This document shows, piece after piece, positions 31,948 to 44,479 of a stretch of 64,000 bases of DNA. Below the pieces are notes generated by a model. The model was not told the DNA's origin, did no database searches, and was given only the letters and a program-made list of their open reading frames with translations. A program made the position numbers and the translations under genes. The DNA is taken from positions 2,480,001 through 2,544,000 of the forward strand of contig NC_018215.1 of NCBI RefSeq assembly GCF_000219625.1. The letters run 5' to 3'. The stretch is from Zymoseptoria tritici IPO323. Its lineage: Eukaryota > Ascomycota > Dothideomycetes > Mycosphaerellales > Mycosphaerellaceae. Position 1 is the first letter of the stretch. Each line of letters opens with the position of its first letter.

Positions 31948-32700
31948 TGGGAGGGAGCTATCTTGAAGATCTTTGGACAGAGCGACTGCATGAACGTCCC
32001 CAAGAAAAGTTTTTTTCCAATTCTTCCTAGAGCAGGTCAATACCACAGCGAGACTGACTTGATTGACGAGAGCTCGAGTCTCGGATTCTTCTCCTCCAGC
32101 TCAACCGCAGTACTGCGCTTTGCGAGGTCTTTGTCCAGGGAAATATTGCAGACGTCTCCATGGCGCCATGGGGGCTCATGTTCCTAGACATAGAGCCATG
32201 TCCAGGGTATACATTTGGGCCTGCCAGGTTGAGGCCTGACGACTTCAGACCCGGGCTATATCCATGACGTGTGCCTCTCCAGAGTCAATCCGTAGGACGT
32301 GGTACGGCAATCAATCGATATGCGTGTCGCTTTCTGCTTTATCCTGAGATTCGAGGCCGCGTCGTATGTTCTCACCGGTCGGCAGAGCCTCATCAGATGT
32401 TGTTATAGAGTGAAGTCCCGCCCAGCGCTTCGGCCGCGTCAATCCCTCTCCACTTTCAACCAAGAACGACTGGACTCTGCACACGTGAACCATCCTCCAG
32501 GAATAGACTCGATTCAGGAACAGGAAACGTCGACTTCTCAGACTTCACTCATTTGTCCATCTTCCTCGACTCCACACTCCTCGGCCGCGCGTACTCAAAC
32601 TCACTCGTCTTCCTCTGACGACATTCGACCCGATTTACGCGCGCGACTGGCGGAAGACGGTACCGTAGCCTGATCGGCAGAGAGAGAGGAATACGAGACG
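31948..32700. other. intergenic between permease and penta-EF-hand genes
   Basis: This is the 3' flank of the permease and the promoter and leader of the next gene. The 124-codon ORF at 32299-32673 lacks any recognisable feature and is not called. Confidence 0.4.
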
Positions 32701-34124
32701 ATGGCGTACAACAGAGGCTACAACCCAGATGCCCTTCCTGCGTGAGTCGAGTCTTGTCCTTGTCTTCCTCTCTTCAATCCACTTCAGTACTTTGAAACAC
32801 CACAAACTTGTCCCTCACTGACTCGACCTTCGACACTCTCAGACACGCCGAACCCGAGCAGGCAGCACAAATGCTTCACACTTCAGGCGGGCAGCCGCCA
32901 CGACGCGATCATCCGAATGCGAATTACAACAAGCCCGTTCCGCCTCCACCACAATCTGGAAACCTCCGTCCATCCCACGACGATCGATATGGAGGAGGAG
33001 GAGGAAGACAGAGCTCAGGCGGATATCAATCACCAGCACCACCCGGCGCATACGGCTCTTCGAATCCCGCACCTCCCCCACCACAGCAGCAACAGCAAGG
33101 ATACAATGACTACGGCCGTGGAAGTTCACCTCGCTACGATCAATACGGTCAATCGCAGCGCCCACCACCCCAACAATCCTACAACCAACAAAACTCCTAC
33201 ACCTCCGCCCCACCACCACCCCGCTCCTCCTCCAACGTCTACCAAAACCCCAACCCTTCCACCAGCGGCATAACCTCCCCACCTCCACCCGCCTCCTACG
33301 GCCAAGGTCCTCCACCTACCCACCACCGCCCTCCAATCCCTACCGAACAACGCCCTCCCACAGTCGCACCCCAAGCGCCACGCTCCTCCACCGACCGCGA
33401 CAATCTCTGGCCTCTCTTCCTCCAAGTCGACACCTCTCGCTGCGGTCAGCTCTCCGAACCCGAACTCCAGCGCGCTCTCGTCAACGGCGACTACACCGCT
33501 TTCGACCCACATACCGTGCGTATGATGATCCGGATGTTCGATACGGACCGCAGTGGGACGATCAACTTTGACGAGTTTTGCGGGTTGTGGGGGTTTCTGG
33601 CCGCATGGAGGGGGCTGTTTGATCGGTTCGATGTGGATCGGAGTGGGAATATCAGTTTGCGGGAGTTTGAGGATAGTCTTGTGGCGTTTGGGTACAGACT
33701 TTCACCTGCTTTCGTTGGACTACTATTCTCGACCTACGCCAAGAGTCATTCAAGAGGGAGAGGGGATGAGCATGAACGGGAGAAGGTGCTGAGTTTCGAC
33801 CTCTTCGTCCAAGCGTGTATCAGTCTGAAGAGGATGACGGATGTGTTTAAGAAGTTTGATACCGATCGGGATGGGTATATTACGTTGAGCTTGTAAGTTG
33901 CACATCCATCCGAGCTGGTTAAATGAGGAGGGAAGAGGGAGAGGAATGATTGCTAATGTCGAGGATGTGATTACAGCGAGGAATTCCTTACAGGTGCGCA
34001 GAGCCTCTTCTTGTTCAATTCCATTTCGTCCGTGACGGATACGGGACTTTATTGAACCACGCGACGGTCGAGGACGAATGACAACTGACGACTTTTCGAA
34101 GAAATCTTGAAGCAGAGGGGATGA
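32701..34124 (+). CDS. PEF1: penta-EF-hand calcium-binding protein (Pef1/ALG-2 type), 376 aa
   Basis: This is a calcium sensor of the ALG-2/peflin/Pef1 family, which acts as an adaptor in polarised growth and membrane traffic. I infer exons 32701-32741, 32843-33892, 33977-33993 and 34102-34124; the third is a 17-nt microexon. About 190 residues of Pro/Gln/Ser/Tyr-rich sequence precede the EF-hand domain, as in peflin and yeast Pef1. Loops are visible at DTSRCGQLSEPE, DTDRSGTINFDE, DVDRSGNISLRE and DTDRDGYITLSFEE. The second to fourth loops look able to bind calcium; the first has Cys at position 5. The microexon completes the last EF-hand (SFEEFLT) and the final exon gives EILKQRG. The penta-EF-hand call is firm, the symbol less so. 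Confidence 0.88.
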
Positions 34125-34710
34125 GCTTTCAGCCAGGTACAACACGAATCCATCCGTTGGACACGCTCGCGGAAGCCTTGGCTCCAGTCCCATCGAGGAG
34201 GTGTGAGTGAAAGGACTTACGGCATGCTACGCACGGTGAGACGATACCATGCGGGCAGCATCTTGCCCAAAAAGGAGCAGGGCTCGTACAAGGCCGATGG
34301 CAGTTCGCAGTATCGACAGAGTGCAGCGTCGCTGGAACTTGCATGGCAGGAACGACTTCGCAAGAGGCATCCAGTCTCAACAAAGGGACGTCCAAGATGA
34401 TATTGCGGCTGCATTGAGCACCGATCTCAACATCACGCGCATGAAGTCACGAAACGTCCCACGAGATGAGGAAAGAAGAAAAATGAGGAGCAAGACTGGA
34501 TTTAGCACAGAGCAGCCCAATAGCATGAGATACCCCCATGATGATCAACTGCTGAGCAGCTCAAGATTTAATTCGCTGATCGTGCGATCTCATTGACCAT
34601 CACATGTGCTTGCAAAGCGACACCTCACTTAGCGCGCAAAGCTGTCCCTCCATCGTTTCGACAACATAGCACCTGCAAAGAACTTGCTCACACTTATCTC
34701 CCTGCCTACC
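34125..34710. other. intergenic between convergent genes
   Basis: The 3' ends of the PEF gene and the dynamitin gene face each other here. No terminator motif or extra gene was recognised. Confidence 0.4.
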
Positions 34711-36072
34711 TCATCGACCCAACTTCTCCACCCGCTCCCTCAACTCCCCAACCCACCCCTCCACCACTTTTCCATTCCGTCCATTCGCCTCGCCACTCTC
34801 CCTCACCGCTTCCTCCACCTTCTCCAACCCTTCCCTCCAAACTCTCAATTCGCTCTCCATCTCCGCTTGCCGTTTCTCAATCCCATCTAAATCGCTCGCC
34901 GCCGTGGCCGCTGTGGTATGTAACGTTCGCAAGGACCGCAGCCGGGTAGTGAGGTGGGGTATTAACGGCGTGAGTGATGTCAGGGTCGGAAGCAGGCCGT
35001 GAAGTTCCGTCAAAGTTTTCAAATCATCGGCGCTGAGCAGGGCGGAGGTAGCTGGCTTGGCCGAGTCCGCGGTTGTTGATTCTTCTTCTTCATCGTCAGT
35101 GGTAGGGGTTGAAGCGGAGGGTGTGGAGGCGCTGTTGTTATTGGCTGTCGGTGGACCGCGTTGAGATTGTAATTGGGACAAGGACGCGGCTTCGGATTTC
35201 AATTTGTGGATTCGAGATGAAGCGGCTTCGAGGGCGGAGAGGGAGGTTGCTGAACTGAGGGTTGCGAGTTGTTGGTCGAGGAGGGTGAGGGTTGGGAGGA
35301 GGGGTGCGGTGAGGACGGAGATTTGGCTTGTTGGGTCGAGGGAGGAGAGGCCTAGGGCGGACTCGAGGGCTGTTAGGCGGGTGTCGAAGGTAGTGATTGA
35401 GGTGAGGGTCTGCTCGTCGACTGGTTCACTTCGCTCTGGCGTTGACGTCGATGGTTGTGTACTCGCCGTAGCGGTGGGTGGAATCGTGGGCGCGTCGTGA
35501 TACTTCGATCCTGTCCTCTTGTGTCCTCCCGTAGCTCCTCTCGTCTTCGCACCACCGTCCAACTCCCCAATCATCCGTCCCAACTCCTCCAAATATCCCA
35601 TCCCATCTCCTCCACCCTCACCCTCCTCTCCCCTCTCCTTCTCAGCCTCAACCCGACACTCCTCCACCTCCCTCCTCAACCTCGCGATCCTCGCCTCCAA
35701 CCCTTCCTCTTCCTCCTCACTATCCACATCAACCCTCCTACTCCTCTTCGTCAGCCCCCTCCGCTTTCCATCAACCCGATCACCATAATCCACCCCTCTC
35801 GTCTCAACCCCACGACTCGCTCCCACGAACCGCCGTCTCGCTTGTCCGGGATGTAGTCTCCTCCTACTAACTCCATATCCACTTGTAGAGACATCTTCCT
35901 CTTCGTCTTCCGGGTCGGAGGTGTCAGATGTGTTTGCTCCACCGTCGGCGGAATGGGAAGATGTGTTGGACAAACTGCTGGAGGTGCGGCCGCCGGTTTC
36001 GTAGACGTCGGGAGCGGTGTCGTAGCCGGGGAGTTGGGTTAGACGTTGAGGTGGGGCGGCGGGTGTGGTCAT
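34711..36072 (-). CDS. DCTN2: dynamitin, dynactin p50 subunit, 453 aa
   Basis: This is a dynactin subunit that forms the shoulder linking the p150 arm to the Arp1 filament and so supports dynein-driven nuclear and vesicle movement. It is a single exon. I prefer the start at 36072 (MTTPAAPPQRLTQLPGYDTAPDVYETGG): the LPGYDTAPDVYET motif near the N-terminus is diagnostic of the family and normally lies close to the start. The ORF itself extends 44 codons further upstream. An acidic Ser-rich segment follows, then coiled-coil stretches (LEARIARLRREVEECRVEAEK, LTALESALGL, a long helix at the C-terminus ending VEGWVGELRERVEKLGR). Length and layout fit fungal dynamitins (Jnm1 in yeast). Confidence 0.9.
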   Translation of the reverse strand: MTTPAAPPQRLTQLPGYDTAPDVYETGGRTSSSLSNTSSHSADGGANTSDTSDPEDEEEDVSTSGYGVSRRRLHPGQARRRFVGASRGVETRGVDYGDRVDGKRRGLTKRSRRVDVDSEEEEEGLEARIARLRREVEECRVEAEKERGEEGEGGGDGMGYLEELGRMIGELDGGAKTRGATGGHKRTGSKYHDAPTIPPTATASTQPSTSTPERSEPVDEQTLTSITTFDTRLTALESALGLSSLDPTSQISVLTAPLLPTLTLLDQQLATLSSATSLSALEAASSRIHKLKSEAASLSQLQSQRGPPTANNNSASTPSASTPTTDDEEEESTTADSAKPATSALLSADDLKTLTELHGLLPTLTSLTPLIPHLTTRLRSLRTLHTTAATAASDLDGIEKRQAEMESELRVWREGLEKVEEAVRESGEANGRNGKVVEGWVGELRERVEKLGR

Positions 36073-36606
36073 TGTGAGGATTATGTTGGTGTGTTTCCGG
36101 TGGGAGAAGAGGGTGGAAGGTGTTGTGTTGATGTTGCAGGTCGAAATGTGGAGGTGAGCTTTAAAGTTGGGAGAGAGCTTGGAGACGCACCAATCTGCCG
36201 TCACTCAGTCCTGCCGAGGCGAGGATGCTCAAGAATGACTTCGGGTGAGAATGACACGATCAGATATCAATAGCTCGTATTCGACAATAGCTCATGAATT
36301 ACTCAAATAGCAGTAGTAAACTGATTCTATTGATCATAGTAAGGAGTGTGATCTCAGTGCCATCTTCCAACGCCAGCCCCAAGCACGCTCGAATGCTCCC
36401 AAATATCTCAAAAAGGACAGTCCACAAAGTGAGCAAAGCTCATTGATCCCCAAAATGCTCGTGTCATATCGCCAATTCAACCCCATGAATCCCGTATCCA
36501 AGAAGCGCTACTGAGTCATCATTTATTACTGAGACATATCATTAATACCGCTGCCGTGTCTTCCTTCCTCCTCCTCCTCCTCCTCTCCTCCCTCGCTCCT
36601 CACCAC
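36073..36606. other. intergenic, dynamitin promoter and MADS gene 3' flank
   Basis: No gene is supported here. A short CTC repeat occurs near 36565-36590. Confidence 0.4.
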
Positions 36607-38509
36607 TCATTGCTTCGGCCTCTTCGCCTCCCCGCCAGCCGCCTCCTCCTCTGCCGCTCTCTTCCTCTCCTCCTCCCGCCAACCACTCCCGTTACTCACG
36701 ACCGGCGTTTGAAAGTTCAACGGGCTGGGAAGCATATTCCCATCTCCTCGGCCAAAACCCCATTCCGGATAGAACGTGCTCGGTGAAGGTAGAAGGTTGT
36801 CACTCATGAATCTACTAGGCAGCGCGGATATCGGCGTTTCGATGTGGTTGCTCGCTGCATCCCGATTTGTCGCATGCGGATTTGTACTCATTGGCGGAGC
36901 AGGACGGGCGAACGGATTCGGTGGACCTTGCGCGCCGGCGGAGAGTATTTGGTTCGTACTAGGCGAAGGTGGCGGGAGATGCACGCCTCCGTGTGAAGGC
37001 TGCTGACCTTGTTGCTGTGCGGCGCCGGGATTGCTGGTTTGTGGTTCGCTGGTGGAGTCTGGTTGGCCGGATTCACCTCCCTCATCACCGGACTGCTCGC
37101 TGGGAATCTGGACTTTCAATCGAGGTCGCTTAGGTTCTGGTTGCTGAGGCCGTCCCATACCGGGTGTGTTGGATGTGCTGGCGGATCGTTGAGGTATTTG
37201 AGGAGACTGCGATTGCGGACGTGACGTGGACTGCCTGAGTTGAGGGGATGACATGCCGTTCGCGCGGGCTTGATTTTCGCGATGCATTTGAGCCACATCG
37301 ATGGATTGTGAGCGTGGTCCAACTCCATCCAGTTTGATCAAAGCTTCGTGTCGAGGCATCTCACTGTTACCCGTCGCACCCCAATGTTGTGCGAGCAATG
37401 ACCGACTGTCATCGATGGGTGTGAATATGCTATGCGATTTGGCGTTGGCGGGTAATGGCCTTGGTTGAGGTATCGGCGGACTTGCAAACTCGTTCTGCGG
37501 AGGTTGTGGTGATGGCGTTGGTCGTTGCTGTTGAGTCAATCTCGGCGATGGCTGTCCAGGCTGCTGTTGTTGCTGTTGAGGTGGCGGTTGAAGATGTTCC
37601 GGCGGTGAGTTGCGTTGCATATTGGCTTGAGGCGGCGGCGCTTGAAATCCTGGTGGCATGGGTGATCTGTTGTTCTCTCTCATGAAAGCCTGCTGCATTT
37701 GAGGATGAGGGACGTTTTGAGGTGGATACGGTGGAGGATACGGTCCTTGAGGAACACCCGGCGGCGGTCTGGCCATCGGAGCTTGACTTTGCGGGTTGAA
37801 GAATGGCGGGTTCGGGCTGTATGCATACCCAGGCTGCGGTCCACCTCCAGGCGCAAGGTTCGAGCTTACGCGACGATGTTGCTGCGGGTTTTGCGCATTG
37901 CGAGATGACGGTCGAGACATGCCTGGTGGCAGCGGTGAGGGTCCTCGATTGAACTGAGGCATGGCGCCGTTGGGTATCGGGGGCGAGCCTGACGGTGTCC
38001 CATGTCGTACATGCTGAAAGCCTGGATGATTTCCCATCTGTGCGTGCTGCAACATGCTATGATCTGGTGTGCCCCGCTCCTCTCCATGATCCTCCCCTGC
38101 TCCTCCTTCATCGTCTTCATCATCGTCACCACCGCCTTGCTTGTCCGCGAAGTCCTGAGGTCCCTTGTGTTCGTGAGCGCCGCCGTACTGTATATTGTCA
38201 GCTGTTGTCCTGCCATGCATCTCTTTCTTCTCCCGCGCTTACATATTGGAAACGACCAACGATCTCGTTGATGTCGGAGGATGAGTATTCGTAGAGCTTC
38301 TTGTTGTGACCGAAGATGACGACCGCGACGTCGACGGAACAGAGCACGGAAAGCTCATGCGCCTTCTTGAACAAGCCGCCTTTTCGCTTGAGGAAAGTGA
38401 CGGATCTGCATATTGTCGTCAGAATCATATCGGCGACAACCAGCTCGAGTACTACTCACCGGTTGCGATCATCCCGAATAGGTTTGATCTCAATCTTTCG
38501 ACGACCCAT
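36607..38509 (-). CDS. RLM1: Rlm1/MEF2-type MADS-box transcription factor, 597 aa
   Basis: In fungi this type acts at the end of the cell-wall-integrity MAP kinase pathway. I infer exons 38509-38460, 38405-38243 and 38187-36607, with 54-55-nt introns, giving 598 codons with the stop. Residues 1-60 form the MADS box: [26 protein letters not shown], then [20 protein letters not shown] and [18 protein letters not shown]. The KIEI form of the recognition helix is the MEF2/Rlm1 type rather than the SRF/Mcm1 type. The third exon begins [13 protein letters not shown], usual for filamentous-fungal Rlm1 proteins. The rest is low-complexity Pro/Gln/Ser-rich activation-type sequence, with basic patches that could be nuclear signals ([21 protein letters not shown] at the end). 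Confidence 0.93.
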
Positions 38510-40423
38510 CGTGGGTTGGAGCGAGCACGCTGCTCAGAATGGCCGTTGCGAGCACGCGCGCGTCTAGCAGCACGGCTTCCACGAATAAGTTGGCCAGGTT
38601 CCGGGTCGAAGGTTGCTAACGGATGAGGCGTCTGTGGCCGACCGTTGCGAGAGGGTTAGGAGGATTGCGACGAAGTCGGGCGCGGCTGAGTTCGGAAGGT
38701 GTGAACGAGTGACTGGAGATGAGACGTAATGTGAAGAAGTTCGCATTCACACTCTCGTCTTCGATGGAGATATCGCAGCAGCAGTAGCGTGATCTGTAGG
38801 CGATCTCGGGCTGGTGGAATGGGTGGTAGTTGCTAATTATAGGAGCGAAAGAAGGTGCTATCGGTGAAAGGTTGTTCTGACAAAGGGCAGGGCCCGAGCG
38901 CTAGAGGCGGAAGGAAGGGCCGTCATGCGACCCATGCGACCCAGGCATGGCCAGTTGAAACGAACCTCACTCCGACTTTCTTGGTCGGGCTGTGTGCATG
39001 AATGCCTGCATATCAATACATCATACTTTCTTTTCGCTCTTCTCGTCGTCGTCAATGATCTTGATGAGCCCATCTCGGAGTTCCCGCTTACGGTGTGCTC
39101 GTCTTTCCTCGCCCTTCGACTGCCATCGCCAAGCAGAGCTCCGATACCACGTTTCATACGTCGCGAGAGTGGTCTCCTTGCTACACACATGTCAAACAGC
39201 AGAATGTTTAAGAATATCCGGCTCGTGTGAGCGGCGTATCCGATGCCGGCATTGGGCGTGACGTCGATTCTCCGAGATGGAGCTGAAGAGATCGGCAAAG
39301 AGCATGGGAAGGGTATCGTGTATCGTGGGCAGATGTCAACTGCCTCAGATGTTGACATGCGACGTTTGCATTTGCCTCTGTGGCGTATGGCTTCGGAAAT
39401 TCGTTTCAAAGTCAGGATAATTTGGAAGAACGAGGCGGTGATGCTTGAGAGTAATCTGTGAGTACCTTGTAATGGATGAGCTGGTGAGGGAAGCACTCAG
39501 ACCTTCTCGTGATGAACTGATGGCCCCCACTTGCAGTAGATGTGAACTCGTTCTTGGACTTCGACACTCGATCAGACGCAGAGAGTGTTCCCGCGATGCA
39601 GTTCACGGTTCAGCGACATGCCATGTCATACGTACCTCTCCTCATTTCTACTACCCTGCTCTGTGTTCACGTGTGCTTCATCACCGGTATACTGATAACC
39701 TGCCCTGCGTGAAATCAGTCACTGGATAAGAGGTGTTCAGTCATGGGTGCTGTGGAGAAAAAGTGTCCCTTACCGCGGTCAGCGTCCGTTGGCGGAAATC
39801 AAAAGACGTTCACATGAGCACGATCACTTCGTAGCTGCAAGTCACCCGGAAGCTCACATTACCGGCGGAGGAAGCTACTCAGACCCACCACGTGGTACCG
39901 CCGTCGTCAATGCCTCGGGCACAAGGCCACCTACCTTAGTCGCTCCGAGCCATGGCCTCACCAAGAACATGAACATCGACAAGTACACCTTCAACAGTGT
40001 GTGCTTCCACTGGTGCTACGGAGGACCATACCACCAATGTCGTCTGCGTTTGCATCTCCTCATATGACTCCGACCGCGCTTACCGGCGTTTAGCTCCGCC
40101 GCGCGGGAACAGGGCGGGAGCAGGGTTCCGAACAGCACTTCACCACCCCCATTGGCCACTTCACCACCATCGACCTCAACGACCTGCCACCGCATTCACG
40201 AGCCTGGGATATGACTGGACGAGAGCGACAATCGGAAGAGATTTTCTCGACAATAAGAAGAAAAGAAAGACGAGGCTGGGACGACGTCTGATCTCTTCTT
40301 CTTCCTCGTCGGATTCCTTCTTCCTTTCCTTTTCCTCAGACACACTCACCACCACTTTCCCTTCACATCGCATTTTCCACAGCATACCAAATCAGCACCA
40401 CTTCCATCACACACTCCGCTACA
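38510..40423. other. 1.9-kb divergent intergenic region
   Basis: This separates the MADS-factor gene and the second helicase gene, transcribed away from each other. The 212-codon minus-strand ORF at 38858-39496 has no recognisable sequence. A C/T-rich stretch just before 40424 fits a transcription start region. Confidence 0.45.
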
Positions 40424-43400
40424 ATGGCTAGACCACTGCAGCAAGTCCTCGCCTACCGCAAAGATCTTGTCGACGCCGTCACGTGCGGTCCAGTCACCGA
40501 TTCCACCACCCTCGTCAATTTGCACAAGCCAGATGAGGACACCGGAAATGGCAAGCTTGTTGCTTGTCTCACAGGCATCGCTCGTCCCGCAAAGAGCTGC
40601 TTCCTGGTGCTCGAGAACGGCGAGACCCTTGGCTTTTCCTTCGCCCGCGGCGAAGCTCCTTACTACCTTCAGTTTACGTTCAACAGACTTGTAAGTCATC
40701 TTTCACGACCTCGCAGAACAGCACCACTAACAAATTCTAGCTCACGGCTCCCGCCGCACGCGTCGAATGCCTCATCCCAACTGGCACTCCAGGAGAATCG
40801 CCGCTCAAAGTCTCACTCGAATTCGCCTTCACCAACGAGGCCCGCCAGTCTGAACACATTGCCCTCGAGAAGTTCGAAGTCCAGCCGCGTGTCGAGCGCC
40901 TCGGCCGGCGCAAGGACGAGATCGTGTTTGACAGCTATGGCGCTTCCTGCGAAGGCCTTGTGAACGCCGAGAAGAAAGCTTCGGCACTTGGAGAACCTGT
41001 CGCCCGAATCCTCACAGTCCTGCGCGGACTCATCACCAACAGATCTGGCACAACTCTTCGATTCCGCTTCTTCAACCCGATCGAATCATGGGACTCCGCC
41101 TTGCCAGTCGTGCTTCCGTACATCGATGGTCGTAACAAGCTCCCTTCTCTCTTGCTCCCAGCATGGAGCACACTCTGGCCACCGAAGCCCGAGCGCAGCA
41201 TTGCCGAGCTTCTGAAAGCACCGGCACCGCATCCAATGGTACAATTCGAGTGCGGGCCATTTACAACTCCTACGCAAGCCTGTGTCGAATACTACGAAAG
41301 CGCGCGCATCCAGCACCTTGAAGAAGACACTGCTCTCGGACAATGGAAGGCGGTCGATCACTTTGGTACTTTGTATCAAGTTGGAGGCGCAGTCGTGATG
41401 GCGCTCCGTTTTGGCGACTTCAAGCAACTTGGCGGTCCAGGTGTCGGCCACTTCTCACTGCCGGACAAGCTGACTGTGAAGATGCGCTGGGAGAACAGAG
41501 CCGGAGACCAATTCCACTGCGATGCTGCTCGAAGCACTCTTCCGATTCAACTTCCTTCCGTCCACGATGCCCTCTTCATCATCACGAAGGCCAACGACAA
41601 GATGCTCGATGCCTGCGTCAAGCCCTCCGACGATATTCAGGGAGAAATCTTGAACATCCACGTCACTTCTTCGGAGAACAAGTTTACTTTGACGAGCAAG
41701 TTGAGTGCAGCAATCAACTTGGTCCATCCAGACTCCAGCAGATGGCACGATCTCCTCATGAACCACGACAACTCTGCCCTCGAGACGGTCGACCTCGCGA
41801 TGAAGCGAGTGGACGATGTGGAGATCACTCCGGAGATCGAGGAAGCGGTTGAGTCCGCCATGCGATGGCTCCTCACATTTCAGAACTGGAACGAGGAGCA
41901 GCTTATTGCTCTTCGAAGCCTGCGCAGCGCTGTTGGCTCGATGGTACTCATCAGCGGTCCCGCAGGCACAGGCAAGACCCTTGTCTTGCAGGCCCTGTGC
42001 GCCTTCTTCTACAAGCTCGGTTTGCATGTACTTGTTCTTGCTCCCGCCAACAGCAACGTACGTATTAGTCCTACGTCTTCTCGGCATCGCTAATCTTCAT
42101 GATATCTAGGTCAAGGACTTCATGGCCAAGCTCAACAAGCTCTTTCCTGAGATTGACGCCACCCGCGTCTTCCCATCCTCCAAAGACTTCAGCCCGGACA
42201 AGATCGCCAAGAAAGCCCACCGTGGCGAGGACCCAAAGAATTCAACCCAAGGCCCGCTCCAGGAGGCCGATACTGACATCCTCGAGTTCGATATGGTCCG
42301 CGCCGAAGTTGACTCTCGTGACAAGCGACAGAAATTCGACGACTGTGGTCTTGCGGCTCAAGTTCTCAAGCTCGCTCGCGAAGGTGAGATGTCCAACGTT
42401 GAAGAGATTGCTGGCGTGAGCGAGGACTCCTGGGCCATCCTCCGCGCCTGCATTCAAAAAGCCACCGAGGGTACATTCGACTGGCGCAACGTCAAGGATG
42501 TTCAGAAATATCAGAAGGCGTATGATGCGTGCAAAGCTCATCACATGGCCCTTTGCCGCCTCGTCGCCACCACCACTGGTAACTTCCGCTGCGATGACAT
42601 TGTCAACAACTGGGCCATGGAGAAGCACGGCGTGAAGTGTAACGGAATAATTTATGTGCTGGAGGAAGCCGCAAAGGATACTGAGATTGACAGCATTTCC
42701 CCGATGGTATTTCCGGAGTACCGACACAAAATCACAGGTGTTGTGATGTTGGGAGACGAGAGGTACGCTTTGGAATCCCCCCAAAATTGTTCGAGACCAC
42801 TGCTGACATCCATACTTCAAGGCAACTCGAGCCATGCAACACGTCGGCCAAGGGCCAGCTCTGCTTCAACAACTTCACCGACCGACTGAGCATTCCGCTT
42901 CTCTCTCGACTCAAGGGAGAGGGCTTCCCATGCACGGAGCTCGTTGTCCAGCATCGCATGAGCAAGCACATTGCCAATTGGCCCTCGCAAAACTTCTACG
43001 CCGGCGGCATGCTCAACGGTCCAGGCACCGAGCACACTCTGGCGAACAAGAAGCCCGGTCTGTACTACTGCGCCATGAACATCATCTCCCGCCTCGATGC
43101 ATCCTTCAGCACCACTGCCGATCCCATCAATCAGGACAAGGCGCTCCGCACCCACTACTTCTCGATCACCGGCACCCGCGACTCCTCCAAGCGCTCTCCA
43201 TTCGTCAATGAGCACGTCCGCTTCTTCTTCAACGAGATCTTCTGGGATCTCCACGCTTACTATGGCGAGTCGATGAACGAGAACGTTATGGTGAGCACAG
43301 TACCTCTCCAAATCCATGAAACCATGCTGACCGCCACGACAGATTATATGTGCGTACAAAGGTACCAAGCAAATTTACCAGGAGGCGATGTCCTATCTCC

Positions 43401-43882
43401 AGAAGAAGCACCAGATCCCAGCCTGTCAGTTACCGCAACTCCTCACCATCGACTCCTCGCAAGGCTGCGAGGCTCCCGTCACCATCATCGATTGCGCCGT
43501 CCAGCAGTACGACCCGAGACTGAAGAACAAGGTACGCAATCCCAATTCTCTTCTTCGTCCAAGACATGAACTGACCCTTTGACTCCAGCACATCGGCTTT
43601 GTGGATGACGACAAGCGCATGAACGTCGCGATGACTCGGAGTCAAGATGTGAGGTGGGTCCTCGGTGGGGCATGTTCCGTGGCTTTGCGCAAGGACCGGA
43701 GCAAAGAAGTTGCCACCCCAGCCTATGTCCGCTACCGGGACGAGGTCGAGGGCACTGGAGAACTCACCAAGCTGCCAATGCAGAAACTTCGACAGGGCGA
43801 GGATTGGATCAAGAAGTTGGAGAAGCGGACTGTCTGCTGTGGATTGAAGTTCAGGGATGAAGTCACAGAGAGTGAAGAGTAG
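40424..43882 (+). CDS. NAM7/UPF1-like superfamily 1 helicase, complete paralogue, 1,062 aa
   Basis: I infer six exons: 40424-40690, 40741-42057, 42110-42762, 42822-43290, 43343-43531 and 43589-43882. The introns are 50-59 nt, and the sum is 1,063 codons with the stop. The N-terminal half (about residues 1-430) is shared with the gene at 1-2850 but has no named domain. The helicase half has Walker A GPAGTGKT near residue 495, motif Ia LVLAPANSN, motif III-like VVMLGDERQL, motif IV-like VQHRMSKHI, motif V TIDSSQGCEAPVTIIDC and motif VI DDKRMNVAMTRSQ. Motif II reads VLEEAA, with Glu in place of the usual first Asp (DEAA). Motifs V and VI place it near UPF1/SETX/DNA2. Its target and process are unknown. 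Two of its introns fall at the same sites as in the paralogue. Confidence 0.92.
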
Positions 43883-44479
43883 GACGGCAAGACGCTGAGT
43901 GATGATGGACATGGCATGAGAAAGTATGAGATGGAGGTCACTGACCGCAAGAATGCATGACTGGATGGAACAAATTGCAAATCACGATGGAGAAAGAGAT
44001 GAAGCTGGATGAAAGGGTCACTCGCCTGCTGGGTAGATACTACGAATAGTCTTCGGCAATGCTCGCAGCAATACTTCTTCGTGTCTGCCGTCTCTGGTTC
44101 TTGTCTGCTGCTTACGTGCTGGTGGTGGACCTTGGCATGTCTCGCCCCATTCCACGTTTCAGCTAGACTTTGTCGCCCTTCCGAACACCGATGTCTTTCT
44201 GCACGCCCTCTTGTACGGTCTTCCTTACTCCTGGTGGAGGAGTCGTGCCGCTTCGACCACAAGATGCGGCTTTGATGACACGACCCAGACCAGATGAACA
44301 GGATACTTCCTCCGCCCTGCGGCTTACGAGTCTGGGGGTGCTTTCGTAGTCTACAAACTGCTCTAACGTACAGCGACGAAATTATTGCCAGGGAAAGGAG
44401 AGCGTAGTCTTGAAACGCTGTTGACTTTTGACTCGATGGACTGCTGTCACAAAGCATGATGGCTCTCTGCTCAGCTTGG
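43883..44479. other. 3' flank of the helicase gene
   Basis: A 346-codon minus-strand ORF (43732-44772) spans this region, but it overlaps the last helicase exon antisense and includes the repeat array, so it is likely chance. Confidence 0.4.

Noticed and set aside
38858..39496. 212-codon minus-strand ORF as a gene.
   Set aside because: No recognisable motif, no splice partners, and it lies in the leader region of the MADS-factor gene.
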